NCBI GenBank assembly: GCA_947629925.1
Contig: CANRFO010000009.1
Span: 1-64,000 of the forward strand
Reading direction: 5' to 3'
Source of the DNA: an uncultured Ruminiclostridium sp.
GTDB lineage: Bacteria; Bacillota; Clostridia; Oscillospirales; Ruminococcaceae
DNA length: 64,000 nucleotides
Shown: in pieces, positions 35,025 to 43,998 of the stretch
Position numbering within the stretch: position 1 is the stretch's first letter
How the letters are laid out: every line of letters starts with the position of its first letter
Position numbers and translations under genes: made by a program
The notes under the pieces: model-generated
Told to the model about the DNA's origin: nothing
Seen by the model: the letters and a program-made list of their open reading frames with translations, nothing else
The model's database searches: none

Positions 35025-35059
35025 GCGGTGACCTGCATAAAACGGTCAAACCGCCATAT

Positions 35060-35136
35060 GCGCCAATAGCTCAGTTGGTTAGAGCAACCGGCTCATAACC
35101 GGTCGGTCCGGGGTTCGAGTCCCTGTTGGCGCACCA
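35060..35136 (+). tRNA. tRNA with CAT anticodon (elongator Met, or Ile2)
   Basis: Acceptor GCGCCAA/TTGGCGC, anticodon stem CCGG/CCGG with loop CTCATAA (CAU), T arm, discriminator A and encoded CCA. The first pair is G-C, so it is not the initiator. The stem CCGG-CTCATAA-CCGG also resembles lysidine-modified tRNA-Ile2; Met versus Ile2 needs identity-element comparison. Confidence 0.9.
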
Positions 35137-35149
35137 TTTCTTCTTTTCT

Positions 35150-35199
35150 CCGCTCCGAAAGGAGCGGTTTCCGCATTGGAAAGGCAATCGCCTTTCCAA
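35150..35199 (+). terminator. Two hairpins after tRNA-Met
   Basis: CCGCTCC-GAAA-GGAGCGG (35150-35167) followed by TTTCC, then TTGGAAAGGC/GCCTTTCCAA (35176-35199) with loop AATC. They separate tRNA-Met from tRNA-Trp and may terminate or be processing signals, since tRNA-Trp has no clear promoter of its own. Confidence 0.6.
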
Positions 35200-35202
35200 G
35201 AC

Positions 35203-35276
35203 AGGGGTGTGGTTCAATGGTAGAATAGGGGTCTCCAAAACCTTTGACGTGGGTTCGATTCCTACCACCCCTGCCA
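35203..35276 (+). tRNA. tRNA-Trp (anticodon CCA)
   Basis: Acceptor AGGGGTG/CACCCCT, D arm GTTCAATGGTAGAA, anticodon loop CTCCAAA (CCA), T arm GTGGGTTCGATTCCTAC, discriminator G and encoded CCA. The anticodon stem has two G-U pairs. Confidence 0.93.
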
Positions 35277-35515
35277 GCAGCGTGTCGCTGCACCCAACAC
35301 GCTCCCATATCACGGGAGCGTTATTTTTTGCTTATCACCCAAATATCTTTTTTGGTCACGATCTCACACCTGCGTGACGCTGGACCCAATGCGCTCTCAG
35401 GAAACTGAGAGCGCATTTGTATGTCCTGCTTGCTTTAAAATCTATTTGGTCACGATATCCCAGCTGCCGAGCGGCAAAAATACGCTCCCAATCCGCGGGA
35501 GCGTATTTTTATTTT
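35277..35515 (+). repeat. tRNA-tail repeats, copies B and C in tandem (after tRNA-Trp)
   Basis: This 328-bp gene-free stretch is filled by the repeat family. In order: hairpin GCAGCG-TGT-CGCTGC; hairpin CGCTCCC/GGGAGCG (35300-35320) with TTTTTT; block CACCCAAATATCTTTTTTGG plus TCACGATCTC; hairpin GCGCTCTCAG/CTGAGAGCGC (35391-35414); block AAAATCTATTTGGTCACGAT plus ATC; hairpin TACGCTCCC/GGGAGCGTA (35481-35505) with TTTTT. The last hairpins can terminate the tRNA transcript; the rest to 35604 shows nothing. Confidence 0.75.
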
Positions 35516-35604
35516 ATAATTTTCTCTTCTGCCCAAGCGTTTATTCAGCAAAAATTGAATGGATCAGCTGCTCCGAACAGCTCTGTTCTTGATTAGACTC
35601 GGTT

Positions 35605-38600
35605 TTATTTCTTTTCTGAAAACAGCTCTCTCAGAACGGACATCATCTTATCCAAGTCAATAGGTTTAGGAAGATGACCGTTCATGCCTGATTTAAGCGC
35701 ACGCTCACGGTCTTCCTCAAATGCATTGGCAGTCATTGCGATTATGGGTATTTGTGAAATATCGGGATTTTCCATGGAGCGAATTGCTTGTGTTGCGGCA
35801 TATCCGTCCATAATAGGCATTTGAATATCCATAAGTATCAGGTCGTAATATCCAGGATTTGAACCGCTTACCATTTCGCAGGCTTGCTGACCGTTTTCGG
35901 CACATTCTATGCTGAATCCCGCTTCTTTCAGTATTTCGGTGGCTATCTCACGGTTAAGCTCATTGTCCTCTGCAAGAAGGATACGTTTTCCTGTAAAATT
36001 ATTTTCAACAGGAGCGGCAGCAGCATCAGGCTCCGTTTTCTTTATATTGTGTCCCAGACTGCGCTCAAGAGTCAGATGAAGGTCAGAAGCAAACAACGGC
36101 TTGCTGATAAATCCTGTAACTCCTGCTTGACGTGCTTCCTTCTCAATATCCGTCCAGTCATATGCAGACATCAGAATTATAGGCGAATCATCACCCACTA
36201 TCTTGCGTATTTCACGAACTGTTTCTATACCGCTCAGCTCAGGCATTGACCAGTCTACTATATATACTTCAAACGGATCGGCCATTTCTACCGCTTCATT
36301 TGCTCGGGCAATGGCTTCTATGCCCGATAAAGCCCACTCCGCACGCATGCCTATCTGCCGCAGCATTTTTGAAACGCTCTGGCAGCATACCATGTCGTCG
36401 TCTACCACAAGACCCCTGAAACCGTTAAGCTCCTCGATAGGAGACATTTCCTTGTGAGCAGAAGAAAAGCGAAGCTCAAGATTTACGGTAAATGTAGTGC
36501 CTTTATCAGGCTCGCTGTTAACGCTTATAGTGCCGCCCATCATATCAACGATATTTTTAGTTATAGCCATACCGAGACCTGTTCCCTGGATACCGCTGAC
36601 AGTAGAAGTTTGTTCGCGTGTGAACGGGTCGAATACTGTTTCGGCAAATTCGGGACTCATGCCGATACCTGTGTCGCTTACCTGAAATTCATACAGTCCA
36701 CGCTTAGGGGAACGAGAAGGCTTTTGCGTTACTCGGATCGCTACGGTGCCGCCGGCAGGGGTAAATTTTATCGCATTGGAAGTAAGGTTCAGCAGTATCT
36801 GATTAAGGCGCAGCTTATCGCAGTATACCTCTTCGTCGGTCACGTCTACCGTATCGATAAACAGCTCCATTCGCTTTGCATGAACATCTGACTGGATAAT
36901 ATCTCGCAGGGTCTGAAGAATTTCCGCAAGGTTTTCGGGTCGTTCGTTTATGGTGACCTTACCCGATTCAATACGGCTCATATCAAGTACGTCGTTTATA
37001 AGAGAAAGCAGATGATTTGACGACTGTGCTATCTTTGACAGGTAATCCTGCGCCCTTTCCATATTGCCCAGATGAGTTGAGGCAAGCGCAGTATAACCTA
37101 TTATAGCGTTCATGGGAGTTCGTATGTCATGTGACATATTGTTTAAGAATGTAGTTTTTGCGCGGTTAGCGGCGTCTGCTGCCTGAAGCGCGTGAGTCAG
37201 CTCATTTGTCTTGCTTTCCAGCTCGCTTGTTGCCAAAGCTATTTTTTTCTTCAGCTGTTTCTGGTTGCGGGTCCTAACTGCTGCCATTGCTATCATGAAT
37301 AAAAGCAGCAGTATGATAATAATTCCGATCACGCTGTAAACAGGGTTCCTGTATAGAAATGCAACAAGACTGAAATCGCTTTCCCGACCTTTGTCTACTT
37401 CGCGGGATATTATAGCCTCCAGCTCAATATCTGTAAAACTGTCCGATTCCTTATCTAAAATGGAAAGAAGATAGCGCCCGCCCTTTACATTGTTCCCGAC
37501 GCCATATGAAAGGGAGATTTCTCCGAAAGCAACCGAAGAAAGACGATTGCGCACATCATGCTGAACATACATTTCAGCGGTGTAGTAGTATATGATCGTA
37601 GCGTCTACCTCACCGTCAAGAACTGCCTGAACGCAATCCTGAGTTGTTGGGTATCTTACGATGTCTTTATCCGAATAACGGCTTGCGATAACACTGTCCA
37701 GAACGTCCGCCTTTTCCATGACTGCTATACGGTTTACCGTTCCTGTAAAGCCGTCCAGCGTAAGCCGAGCAAAATTGGTATGATAATAGGGAATGGTTAT
37801 TTTATAGCCTTCTTCCTCCGCCATGTAATAATCACCCGCAAAGTCCAGTACAACATCAGCCGCTCCCTCAGCGCGAAGGTCGTAATATTCATTTCTGTCC
37901 TTTACAGGAACAAATTCATAATTAAGCTCAAGCCGCTTTGCCATAATATCGAATATCGCGGGAAGAATGCCCTGAGCCTGTCCGTCCTTGAAATAGCAGT
38001 ATGGCGCGCGGTCAGGATTCATAAGCAGCCGCAGCGGTTTGCCTGAAGCTTGAAGTTCGTCAAGAAATTTCCGCTCCTCCGCATTCATTATAACAGAACC
38101 TGAGCTGTCAGTGGCATAATATGTTTCATGAAGCTCATCGCGCCAGTTGGGATCGTGAAGATCCATTTCGTTTATAGCGGCATTTATCTTGCTCATAAGC
38201 TCGGTATTATCTTTATTCGTGCATATGTAAAACGGGCTTGAATCAAAAGATTCAAGGAGCCATTCATTATCCAACAGTCTGAGGCTGCCTGTAACGGCGG
38301 CGTCGATCTTTCCGTCCTGAAGAGCGGCGGACAGTTCATCCTGCCCGTCAAAATACACAGGATTGAAAGTGAAAGAATGTTTCTTTGCAAAATTCTCAAA
38401 GTTGGCGTTTTTGGAGTTTCCCTCCAGCATACCTACATCTATTCCGTCATAGGTGGAATAATCGCCTTCCACAATATCCTGATTGCCTGCTTTTACTGTG
38501 AAAATGGTACTGTTTGTACCGATGGACTGTTCGGAGAAAAGGAACTCCTTTTCCCGCTCTGCGGTTTTGGAAACAGACGTCACAATATCTATTTCGCCGT

Positions 38601-38889
38601 TTTTCAGCATATCCAGCGCTTCAGCATAAGAACTGTCATATCCGACGTATTCATATGACCAGCCTCCGTGTATTGCGAGCCGTTGGAGAAATTCATAACC
38701 GTATCCGCTTCGGCGGCCGTTCTCTTCTATTATATGGTAGCCTGAAAAGGCAAAAAATCCTACACGCAAGGTTTCCGTCTGCTCCTGCGCCGACACGGAA
38801 AATACGCTGAAGCATGGCATTATCAGCGTAATTGCCAGCGCAAGGCACAGTGTGCGTATCCCTGCCGTAATGCGGTTTCTTTTTTTCAT
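35605..38889 (-). CDS. BvgS-type hybrid sensor histidine kinase with two periplasmic-binding domains
   Basis: A 1094-residue membrane kinase. A signal peptide ends at about residue 34 (SVSA-QEQ). Two extracellular SBP_bac_3 domains follow (about 37-265 and 275-505; the second has RLLMNPDRAPYCYFKDG). Then a membrane helix (about 518-540), a coiled coil, HisKA with the phospho-acceptor in SHDIRTPMN (His587), HATPase_c with QGTGLGMAI, and two receiver domains with phospho-Asp at about 879 (IVDWSMPELSG) and 1021 (LMDIQMPIMDG). No HPt domain or response regulator is adjacent. The ligand is probably an amino acid or small solute. AAAGGAGG precedes the ATG. Confidence 0.93.
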   Translation of the reverse strand: MKKRNRITAGIRTLCLALAITLIMPCFSVFSVSAQEQTETLRVGFFAFSGYHIIEENGRRSGYGYEFLQRLAIHGGWSYEYVGYDSSYAEALDMLKNGEIDIVTSVSKTAEREKEFLFSEQSIGTNSTIFTVKAGNQDIVEGDYSTYDGIDVGMLEGNSKNANFENFAKKHSFTFNPVYFDGQDELSAALQDGKIDAAVTGSLRLLDNEWLLESFDSSPFYICTNKDNTELMSKINAAINEMDLHDPNWRDELHETYYATDSSGSVIMNAEERKFLDELQASGKPLRLLMNPDRAPYCYFKDGQAQGILPAIFDIMAKRLELNYEFVPVKDRNEYYDLRAEGAADVVLDFAGDYYMAEEEGYKITIPYYHTNFARLTLDGFTGTVNRIAVMEKADVLDSVIASRYSDKDIVRYPTTQDCVQAVLDGEVDATIIYYYTAEMYVQHDVRNRLSSVAFGEISLSYGVGNNVKGGRYLLSILDKESDSFTDIELEAIISREVDKGRESDFSLVAFLYRNPVYSVIGIIIILLLLFMIAMAAVRTRNQKQLKKKIALATSELESKTNELTHALQAADAANRAKTTFLNNMSHDIRTPMNAIIGYTALASTHLGNMERAQDYLSKIAQSSNHLLSLINDVLDMSRIESGKVTINERPENLAEILQTLRDIIQSDVHAKRMELFIDTVDVTDEEVYCDKLRLNQILLNLTSNAIKFTPAGGTVAIRVTQKPSRSPKRGLYEFQVSDTGIGMSPEFAETVFDPFTREQTSTVSGIQGTGLGMAITKNIVDMMGGTISVNSEPDKGTTFTVNLELRFSSAHKEMSPIEELNGFRGLVVDDDMVCCQSVSKMLRQIGMRAEWALSGIEAIARANEAVEMADPFEVYIVDWSMPELSGIETVREIRKIVGDDSPIILMSAYDWTDIEKEARQAGVTGFISKPLFASDLHLTLERSLGHNIKKTEPDAAAAPVENNFTGKRILLAEDNELNREIATEILKEAGFSIECAENGQQACEMVSGSNPGYYDLILMDIQMPIMDGYAATQAIRSMENPDISQIPIIAMTANAFEEDRERALKSGMNGHLPKPIDLDKMMSVLRELFSEKK

Positions 38890-38918
38890 GGAATATTTCC
38901 TCCTTTTAAAAAAGAGTA

Positions 38919-39042
38919 GTTCCGTAAGTAATAAATTTTTATATAAAACGTCTGTTCAAACGGCATTATCTGTATTGGAACAGTAATTATGTTCCGTAAG
39001 TTATTACACGAGTATATTATCATGAAATCGCATAAAAGTCAA
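38919..39042 (-). promoter_or_regulatory. Promoter and repeated motif upstream of the hybrid kinase
   Basis: Minus strand TTGACT (39042-39037), 17 bp, TAATAT (39019-39014). Downstream of it, GTTCCGTAAGT (plus-strand reading) occurs twice, at 38919-38929 and 38991-39001, exactly 72 bp apart, and GGAACA/TGTTCC forms an inverted repeat at 38977-38995. These look like operator sites in the kinase leader. The rest of 38890-39129 is A+T-rich and holds no gene. Confidence 0.5.
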
Positions 39043-39129
39043 GGCTGCAACAGGAGCATAAGCAAATGAACGGTATTTTTCCATTAAATTTAAATATGGA
39101 TTTACTTTATTTAATAAGTAAAATTTTTC

Positions 39130-39158
39130 TTGACATAAGGAAAAATTTATGCTATAAT
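39130..39158 (+). promoter_or_regulatory. Consensus promoter of rpsO
   Basis: Perfect TTGACA (39130-39135), 17 bp, TATAAT (39153-39158). Confidence 0.85.
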
Positions 39159-39161
39159 ATG

Positions 39162-39277
39162 TTCGCTGTTTGAAAATCAGCGAAATACCTGCCCTCGGCT
39201 TTGCGGAGCATGCCCTTTCGGGAAGCACCTTTTCCCTTAGCTGAGTGTATGGAAATAATTTTAAATGAGGTGTAAAA
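39162..39277 (+). promoter_or_regulatory. Structured rpsO leader, probable S15 autoregulatory RNA
   Basis: The 115-nt leader starts with hairpin TTCGCTG/CAGCGAA (39162-39184). It then contains GCATGCCC-TTTC-GGGAAGC and a further potential arm before GAGG at the start codon. S15 leaders that bind their own product are known in many bacteria with varied structures. Assignment here rests on position and foldability, not on a motif match. Confidence 0.5.
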
Positions 39278-39544
39278 ATGTTACTGAAAGAAGAAAAAAC
39301 CGCTATTATCGAAGCGAACCGCACACACGAAAACGACACGGGTTCTCCCGAAGTCCAGATCGCAATTCTCACTAAGAGGATTTCCGACCTTACTGAGCAT
39401 CTGAAAACTCATAAGAAAGACCATCATTCCCGCCGCGGTCTGCACAAGATGGTAGGTCACAGACGCAACCTGCTCAATTATCTGCAGAAAAAGGACATTG
39501 AGCGTTACCGTGCAGTTATCGCAAAGCTGGGTATCCGCAAGTAA
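39278..39544 (+). CDS. rpsO: 30S ribosomal protein S15
   Basis: Primary 16S rRNA-binding protein of the small-subunit platform. The 88 residues are the standard length, with the signature [28 protein letters not shown] and HRRNLLNYL. It has its own consensus promoter, a structured leader and a strong terminator, then pnp follows, the classic rpsO-pnp order. Confidence 0.97.
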   Translation: MLLKEEKTAIIEANRTHENDTGSPEVQIAILTKRISDLTEHLKTHKKDHHSRRGLHKMVGHRRNLLNYLQKKDIERYRAVIAKLGIRK

Positions 39545-39555
39545 ATTTGTTGCCG

Positions 39556-39585
39556 AAGGGCAGAACAGGCGTTCTGCCCTTTTTG
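39556..39585 (+). terminator. Terminator after rpsO
   Basis: Perfect 11-bp stem AAGGGCAGAAC/GTTCTGCCCTT with loop AGGC, followed by TTTGGG. Some read-through to pnp is possible because no other clear promoter is seen before pnp. Confidence 0.8.
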
Positions 39586-39633
39586 GGTATATTTCGGAAT
39601 TTTATTTCAGAGATATTCCCCTAAAATAAAATT

Positions 39634-39778
39634 TTGAGGAAGGCTGTCTGTTCCTAAAAAAGTGTACACAAATTTCAGCCCGAAACCGCTGTAAATGCAT
39701 TTTCGGTTTCATCAACGCCGCCGCTCTTGCGGGTTGAAATTTGTTGACACTTTTAAGGAGTCAGCCGCCTTTCCTCAA
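39634..39778 (+). promoter_or_regulatory. Long-stem leader of pnp
   Basis: Outer stem TTGAGGAA-GGCTG (39634-39646) pairs with CAGCC-TTCCTCAA (39762-39778). The main stem has 39657-39681 pairing with 39730-39754 over 25 bp, with only a 2-nt mismatch and one G-U pair. The apical stem is GAAACCG/CGGTTTC (39682-39710). The structure ends 6-8 nt before the AAAGGAG of pnp. It is analogous in position and form to the RNase III-processed pnp leader of E. coli; function is inferred. Confidence 0.7.
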
Positions 39779-39795
39779 GGAAAAGGAGAAAAAAG

Positions 39796-41928
39796 ATGTT
39801 TGAAAATTACAAGGTTTTCAAGACCACATTTGCAGGCAGAGAGCTGACCGTTGAAACGGGAAAGACCTGCGGGCTCGCTAACGGCTCTTGCTGGGTGCGC
39901 TACGGCGAATCTGTCGTTATGGTAAACGTGACCGCCAGCGAAAAGCCCCGTGAGGGAGTAGACTTCTTCCCGCTGTCCGTTGACTATGAGGAAAAGCTCT
40001 ATTCCGTGGGCAAGATCCCCGGCAGCTTCCTTAAGAGAGAGGGCAGACCCAGTGAGAAGGCTATTCTTGCCTCCCGTGTAGTTGACCGCCCTATGCGCCC
40101 CCTGTTCCCCAAGGATATGAGGAACGACGTTTCCATAGTTATGACTGTGCTTGCGGTAGACCCTGACACGCAGCCTGAGATAATCGCTATGATAGGCGCG
40201 TCTATTGCCGTTTCAATTTCGGATATTCCCTGGAACGGTCCTATCGGCGGTATTTCTGTGGGACTTGTTGACGGAGAGATAATCCTTATGCCTGACGCTG
40301 AGCAGAGAGCAAAGTCTGATCTTCAGCTCACCGTTGCTTCCAGTGAAAAGAAAGTCGTTATGATAGAGGCGGGAGCAAACGAAGTGGACGACGACACTAT
40401 GCTTGACGCTATAATGAAGGGTCACGAGGAGATAGTGCGCTCACTTATTCCTTTCATAAACAGCATTAAGGACGAGATAGGAAAGCCCAAGTTCACCTTT
40501 GAATCAATGGACGTTGACCACGATCTGTTCGAGGAGATAAAGGCAAAGTACACCGACAAGGTGAAATTCGCTCTTGATACTGACGACAAGAACGTTCGTG
40601 AGGCAAGGCTCCAGCCTATCAAGGACGAGATACACGCAGAATATGACGAGGCGTGGTCTGAGCAGATTCCTATGATAGACGAGTGCATTTATAAATTGCA
40701 GAAGGTCATCGTTCGCCGCTGGCTCTTAGACGAGCAGAAGCGTGTTGACGGCAGAGGAATGGACCAGATGAGACCGCTTGCCGCTGAGGTGGGACTTCTG
40801 CCCCGTGTTCACGGCTCAGGTCTTTTCACAAGAGGTCAGACGCAGGTGCTTACAATAACTACCCTCGGTCCTGTCAGTGACGCACAAAAGCTGGACGGAC
40901 TGGACGACGAGGAGTTTAAGCGCTATATGCACCACTATAACTTCCCCTCCTACTCCGTTGGCGAAACAAAGCCCAGCAGAGGTCCGGGACGCCGTGAGAT
41001 AGGTCACGGTGCGCTGGCGCAGAGAGCCTTGGAGCCTGTTATTCCCTCGGTTGAGGAATTCCCTTATGCTATAAGGCTTGTATCTGAGGTGCTTTCCTCC
41101 AACGGTTCTACCTCGCAGGCATCTATCTGCGGCTCAACACTGTCGCTGATGGACGCGGGCGTTCCCATAAAGGCGCCTGTTGCAGGTATTTCCTGCGGAC
41201 TTATCACCGAGGGTGACCGCTGGATGACTATGGTGGACATTCAGGGCCTTGAGGACTTCTTCGGAGATATGGACTTTAAGGTGGGCGGTACTCACAAGGG
41301 TATCACCGCTATACAGATGGATCTGAAGATAGATGGTCTTACTCCCGAAATTATAAAGGACGCTTTTGCAAAAACGCACAAAGCCCGTGATTATATACTT
41401 GACGAGATAATCCTGAAGGCTATTCCCGAGCCTCGTCCCACCGTCAACAAGTGGGCGCCCAAGATGATCTCAATGAAGGTGCCTGTTGACAAAATAAGAG
41501 AGGTTATCGGCACGGGCGGAAAGGTTATACAGAAGCTGTGCGCCGATTATGAGGTCAAGATAGACATTGACGACGACGGCAACGTGTTCATCTGCGGTCT
41601 GGACGACCAGAAGTCCAAGGACTGCGTGGATATGATAAACGCTATCGTTATGGTGCCTGAGATAGGCTCTATCTACAAGGGCAAGGTAGTGAGAGTTACA
41701 GGCTTCGGCGCGTTCGTTGAGTTTGCTCCCGGCAAGGAAGGAATGGTACACATTTCCGAGCTGGAAAACAGACGTGTTGAAAAGGTGGAGGACGTTTGCA
41801 ACGTTGGCGATGAGATAATCGTTAAGATAATCAAGATCGACCAGCAAGGCAAGATAGGTCTTTCCAGAAAAGAGGCTCTTGCGGATATCGAAAGAAAACG
41901 CAAGGAAAAAGCGGAGCAGGGTGAATAA
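39796..41928 (+). CDS. pnp: Polynucleotide phosphorylase
   Basis: Phosphorolytic 3'-5' exoribonuclease of RNA decay. The 710 residues carry two RNase PH domains (first about 1-215; second about 300-530, with SSNGSTSQASICG and DFFGDMDFKVGGT), a linking helical domain, a KH domain with VIGTGGKVIQKL and an S1 domain with YKGKVVRVTGFGAFVEF. AAAGGAG precedes the ATG. The leader forms a long stem suited to autoregulation. Confidence 0.97.
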   Translation: MFENYKVFKTTFAGRELTVETGKTCGLANGSCWVRYGESVVMVNVTASEKPREGVDFFPLSVDYEEKLYSVGKIPGSFLKREGRPSEKAILASRVVDRPMRPLFPKDMRNDVSIVMTVLAVDPDTQPEIIAMIGASIAVSISDIPWNGPIGGISVGLVDGEIILMPDAEQRAKSDLQLTVASSEKKVVMIEAGANEVDDDTMLDAIMKGHEEIVRSLIPFINSIKDEIGKPKFTFESMDVDHDLFEEIKAKYTDKVKFALDTDDKNVREARLQPIKDEIHAEYDEAWSEQIPMIDECIYKLQKVIVRRWLLDEQKRVDGRGMDQMRPLAAEVGLLPRVHGSGLFTRGQTQVLTITTLGPVSDAQKLDGLDDEEFKRYMHHYNFPSYSVGETKPSRGPGRREIGHGALAQRALEPVIPSVEEFPYAIRLVSEVLSSNGSTSQASICGSTLSLMDAGVPIKAPVAGISCGLITEGDRWMTMVDIQGLEDFFGDMDFKVGGTHKGITAIQMDLKIDGLTPEIIKDAFAKTHKARDYILDEIILKAIPEPRPTVNKWAPKMISMKVPVDKIREVIGTGGKVIQKLCADYEVKIDIDDDGNVFICGLDDQKSKDCVDMINAIVMVPEIGSIYKGKVVRVTGFGAFVEFAPGKEGMVHISELENRRVEKVEDVCNVGDEIIVKIIKIDQQGKIGLSRKEALADIERKRKEKAEQGE

Positions 41929-42094
41929 AAATAAAGGGCGGTTAAGCCGCACCACTTCTTCAGCTAATGAGAGTTAGAAGCCAAGGAATAATGACACCCA
42001 TGCGATTTTACGCCTGCTTCGACTCCACACTGATAAAAAAGTGTACAAATAATTTGAGGCAATATTTTCACAATTTTTGAGTATTAAAAAACAA

Positions 42095-42121
42095 AACCCC
42101 CTGCTCAGCAGGGGGTTATTT
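42095..42121. terminator. Bidirectional terminator between pnp and gapA
   Basis: Stem AACCCCCTG/CAGGGGGTT with a 5-nt loop. TATTTTT follows on the plus strand and TTTGTTTTTT on the minus strand. The 165-bp pnp 3' region before it holds no gene. Confidence 0.85.
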
Positions 42122-42138
42122 TTACCTAATCAGCCATA

Positions 42139-43176
42139 TTAGCCGAGTTCAGCAAAATACTTGATGGTTCTTACCATCTGTGAAGTGTAGGAGTTCTCGT
42201 TATCGTACCAGGAAACTACCTGAACCTCATACAGGTCGTCAGCGATATGTGAAACCATAGTCTGAGTAGCGTCAAACAGAGAACCGTAGGTCATACCGAT
42301 AACGTCAGAGGAAACGATAGGATCCTCGTTGTAGCCGTAGGAAGCGGAAGCGGCAGCCTTCATAGCGGCGTTTATTGCTTCCTTGGTAACGTCAGCCTTC
42401 TTGACAACAGCGGTCAGGATCGTGGTGGAGCCTGTGGGAACAGGAACACGCTGAGCGGAACCGATGAGCTTGCCGTTCAGTTCGGGGATAACAAGACCGA
42501 TAGCCTTAGCAGCGCCTGTGCTGTTAGGAACGATGTTGGCAGCGCCCGCTCTTGCTCTTCTCAGATCGCCCTTTCTGTGAGGACCGTCGAGGATCATCTG
42601 GTCGCCTGTGTAAGCGTGAATGGTGGACATGATACCGCTCTGGATAGGAGCGTAGTCGTTAAGAGCCTTAGCCATAGGAGCAAGGCAGTTTGTAGTGCAG
42701 GAAGCGGCAGAAATGATCTGGTCGTCCTTGGTAAGAGTGTTCTCGTTTACGCTGTAAACGATAGTCTTAAGGTCGTTGCCTGCGGGAGCGGAGATAACGA
42801 CCTTCTTAGCGCCTGCGTTGATGTGAGCCATGCTCTTGTCCTTGGAGCAGTAGAAGCCTGTGCATTCCAGAACAACGTCTACGCCCAGGTCGCCCCAGGG
42901 AAGATCCTTAGCGTCCTTCTCAGCGTAAATCTTGAGGGTCTTGCCGTCTACGGTGATAGTGCCTGCCTCATCGTCAGCGGCAACAGTGTGAAGATTGTCA
43001 CCGATCCTTCCGCAGTAACCGCCCTGAGCGGTATCGTACTTGAGCAGGTGAGCCAGCATAGAGGGCTTGGTCAGGTCGTTGATAGCAACTATCTCGTAGC
43101 CTTCTGCGCCGAACATCTGACGGAACGCAAGTCTGCCGATACGACCGAAACCGTTGATTGCAACTTTAACAGCCAT
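42139..43176 (-). CDS. gapA: Glyceraldehyde-3-phosphate dehydrogenase, type I
   Basis: NAD-dependent glycolytic enzyme. The 345-residue chain opens [19 protein letters not shown] (NAD fold), the catalytic Cys is in [17 protein letters not shown], and [16 protein letters not shown] closes it. AGGAGG lies eight bases before the ATG. It is monocistronic here, with its own promoter at 43233-43261, not linked to pgk-tpi as in many Firmicutes. Confidence 0.97.
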   Translation of the reverse strand: MAVKVAINGFGRIGRLAFRQMFGAEGYEIVAINDLTKPSMLAHLLKYDTAQGGYCGRIGDNLHTVAADDEAGTITVDGKTLKIYAEKDAKDLPWGDLGVDVVLECTGFYCSKDKSMAHINAGAKKVVISAPAGNDLKTIVYSVNENTLTKDDQIISAASCTTNCLAPMAKALNDYAPIQSGIMSTIHAYTGDQMILDGPHRKGDLRRARAGAANIVPNSTGAAKAIGLVIPELNGKLIGSAQRVPVPTGSTTILTAVVKKADVTKEAINAAMKAAASASYGYNEDPIVSSDVIGMTYGSLFDATQTMVSHIADDLYEVQVVSWYDNENSYTSQMVRTIKYFAELG

Positions 43177-43232
43177 TGGAATATTCCTCCTGAATTTTGT
43201 ATTTTGATACTTGAGTATTTGTATCCTTATAT

Positions 43233-43261
43233 ATTATACTAAAATTTTTATGAATAATCAA
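43233..43261 (-). promoter_or_regulatory. Promoter of gapA
   Basis: Minus strand TTGATT (43261-43256), 17 bp, TATAAT (43238-43233). Confidence 0.65.
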
Positions 43262-43331
43262 GGGGTATTGGAAATTTTTGTTTGAAAAACTTCTGATTTG
43301 GAAAATAAGTCTTTTTAATGCCGCTTATACC

Positions 43332-43360
43332 TTGAATATAAGAAGAAACTATGCTATCAT
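43332..43360 (+). promoter_or_regulatory. Candidate promoter of the sigma/anti-sigma operon
   Basis: TTGAAT (43332-43337), 17 bp, TATCAT (43355-43360). No ECF-type GAAC box was recognised here. Confidence 0.45.
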
Positions 43361-43443
43361 ATTTCCGATTTAAAAAAATTCTGCGAGAAATATCAGTTTT
43401 ATTCGTCTAATAAATGAAAGGGAAAACAGAAAGGAGGAGACCG

Positions 43444-43998
43444 ATGGACAACGGAGCAAACAGCTACCGCCGATTTCTTGATGGTGACAGGGACGGTATG
43501 GTAGATATAATAAAGGATTATAAAGACGGTCTTATTTTTTATCTGAATACTTTTATAGGAAATATCACTCTTTCCGAAGAGCTTATGGAGGAGGTCTTTG
43601 TGAAGCTTGTGACAAAAAAGCCTCGTTTCAAAGGAAAAAGCTCCTTCAAAACGTGGCTTTATGCCATAGGCAGGAATATTGCCATAGACTATATCCGTCA
43701 CCGTTCAAAGCTTTCAGAAACACCGATGGAGGAATTGTATGATGAGGCACAGGAAGAAAGCGCCGAATGTTCATACATAAGAGAGGAGGACAAGCTGCTT
43801 CTTCACAATGCGATGCGTGATTTGAACCCCGAATATCGTCAGGTGCTTTACCTGATATTTTTTGAGGGATTTGACAACGGTGAGGCGGCTTTGGTGATGA
43901 AAAAAAGCAAGCGTCAGATAGAAAACCTTGTTTACCATGCGAAAATATCGCTTAGAACAAAACTTGAACAGGAGGGTTTTATTTATGAAGAACTATGA
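43444..43998 (+). CDS. ECF-type RNA polymerase sigma factor
   Basis: A 184-residue extracytoplasmic-function sigma factor with region 2 (about 15-85, including LMEEVFVKLVTKKPRFKGKSSFKTWLY read as separate stretches of that segment) and region 4 (about 125-175, LNPEYRQVLYLIFFEGF then an HTH at ALVMKKSKRQIENLVYHA). The ATG at 43444 follows AAAGGAGG by eight bases. The next gene overlaps it by 14 bp and looks like its anti-sigma factor. Confidence 0.9.
   Translation: MDNGANSYRRFLDGDRDGMVDIIKDYKDGLIFYLNTFIGNITLSEELMEEVFVKLVTKKPRFKGKSSFKTWLYAIGRNIAIDYIRHRSKLSETPMEELYDEAQEESAECSYIREEDKLLLHNAMRDLNPEYRQVLYLIFFEGFDNGEAALVMKKSKRQIENLVYHAKISLRTKLEQEGFIYEEL

Noticed and set aside
35071-35313. 80- and 71-codon minus-strand frames ending in Arg-rich text
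   Set aside because: They are antisense to tRNA-Met and tRNA-Trp; the well-known false proteins produced by translating tRNA genes.
35277-35515. CRISPR-like array in the tRNA tail repeats
   Set aside because: Only two to three imperfect units, hairpins vary, no constant repeat-spacer length and no cas genes.
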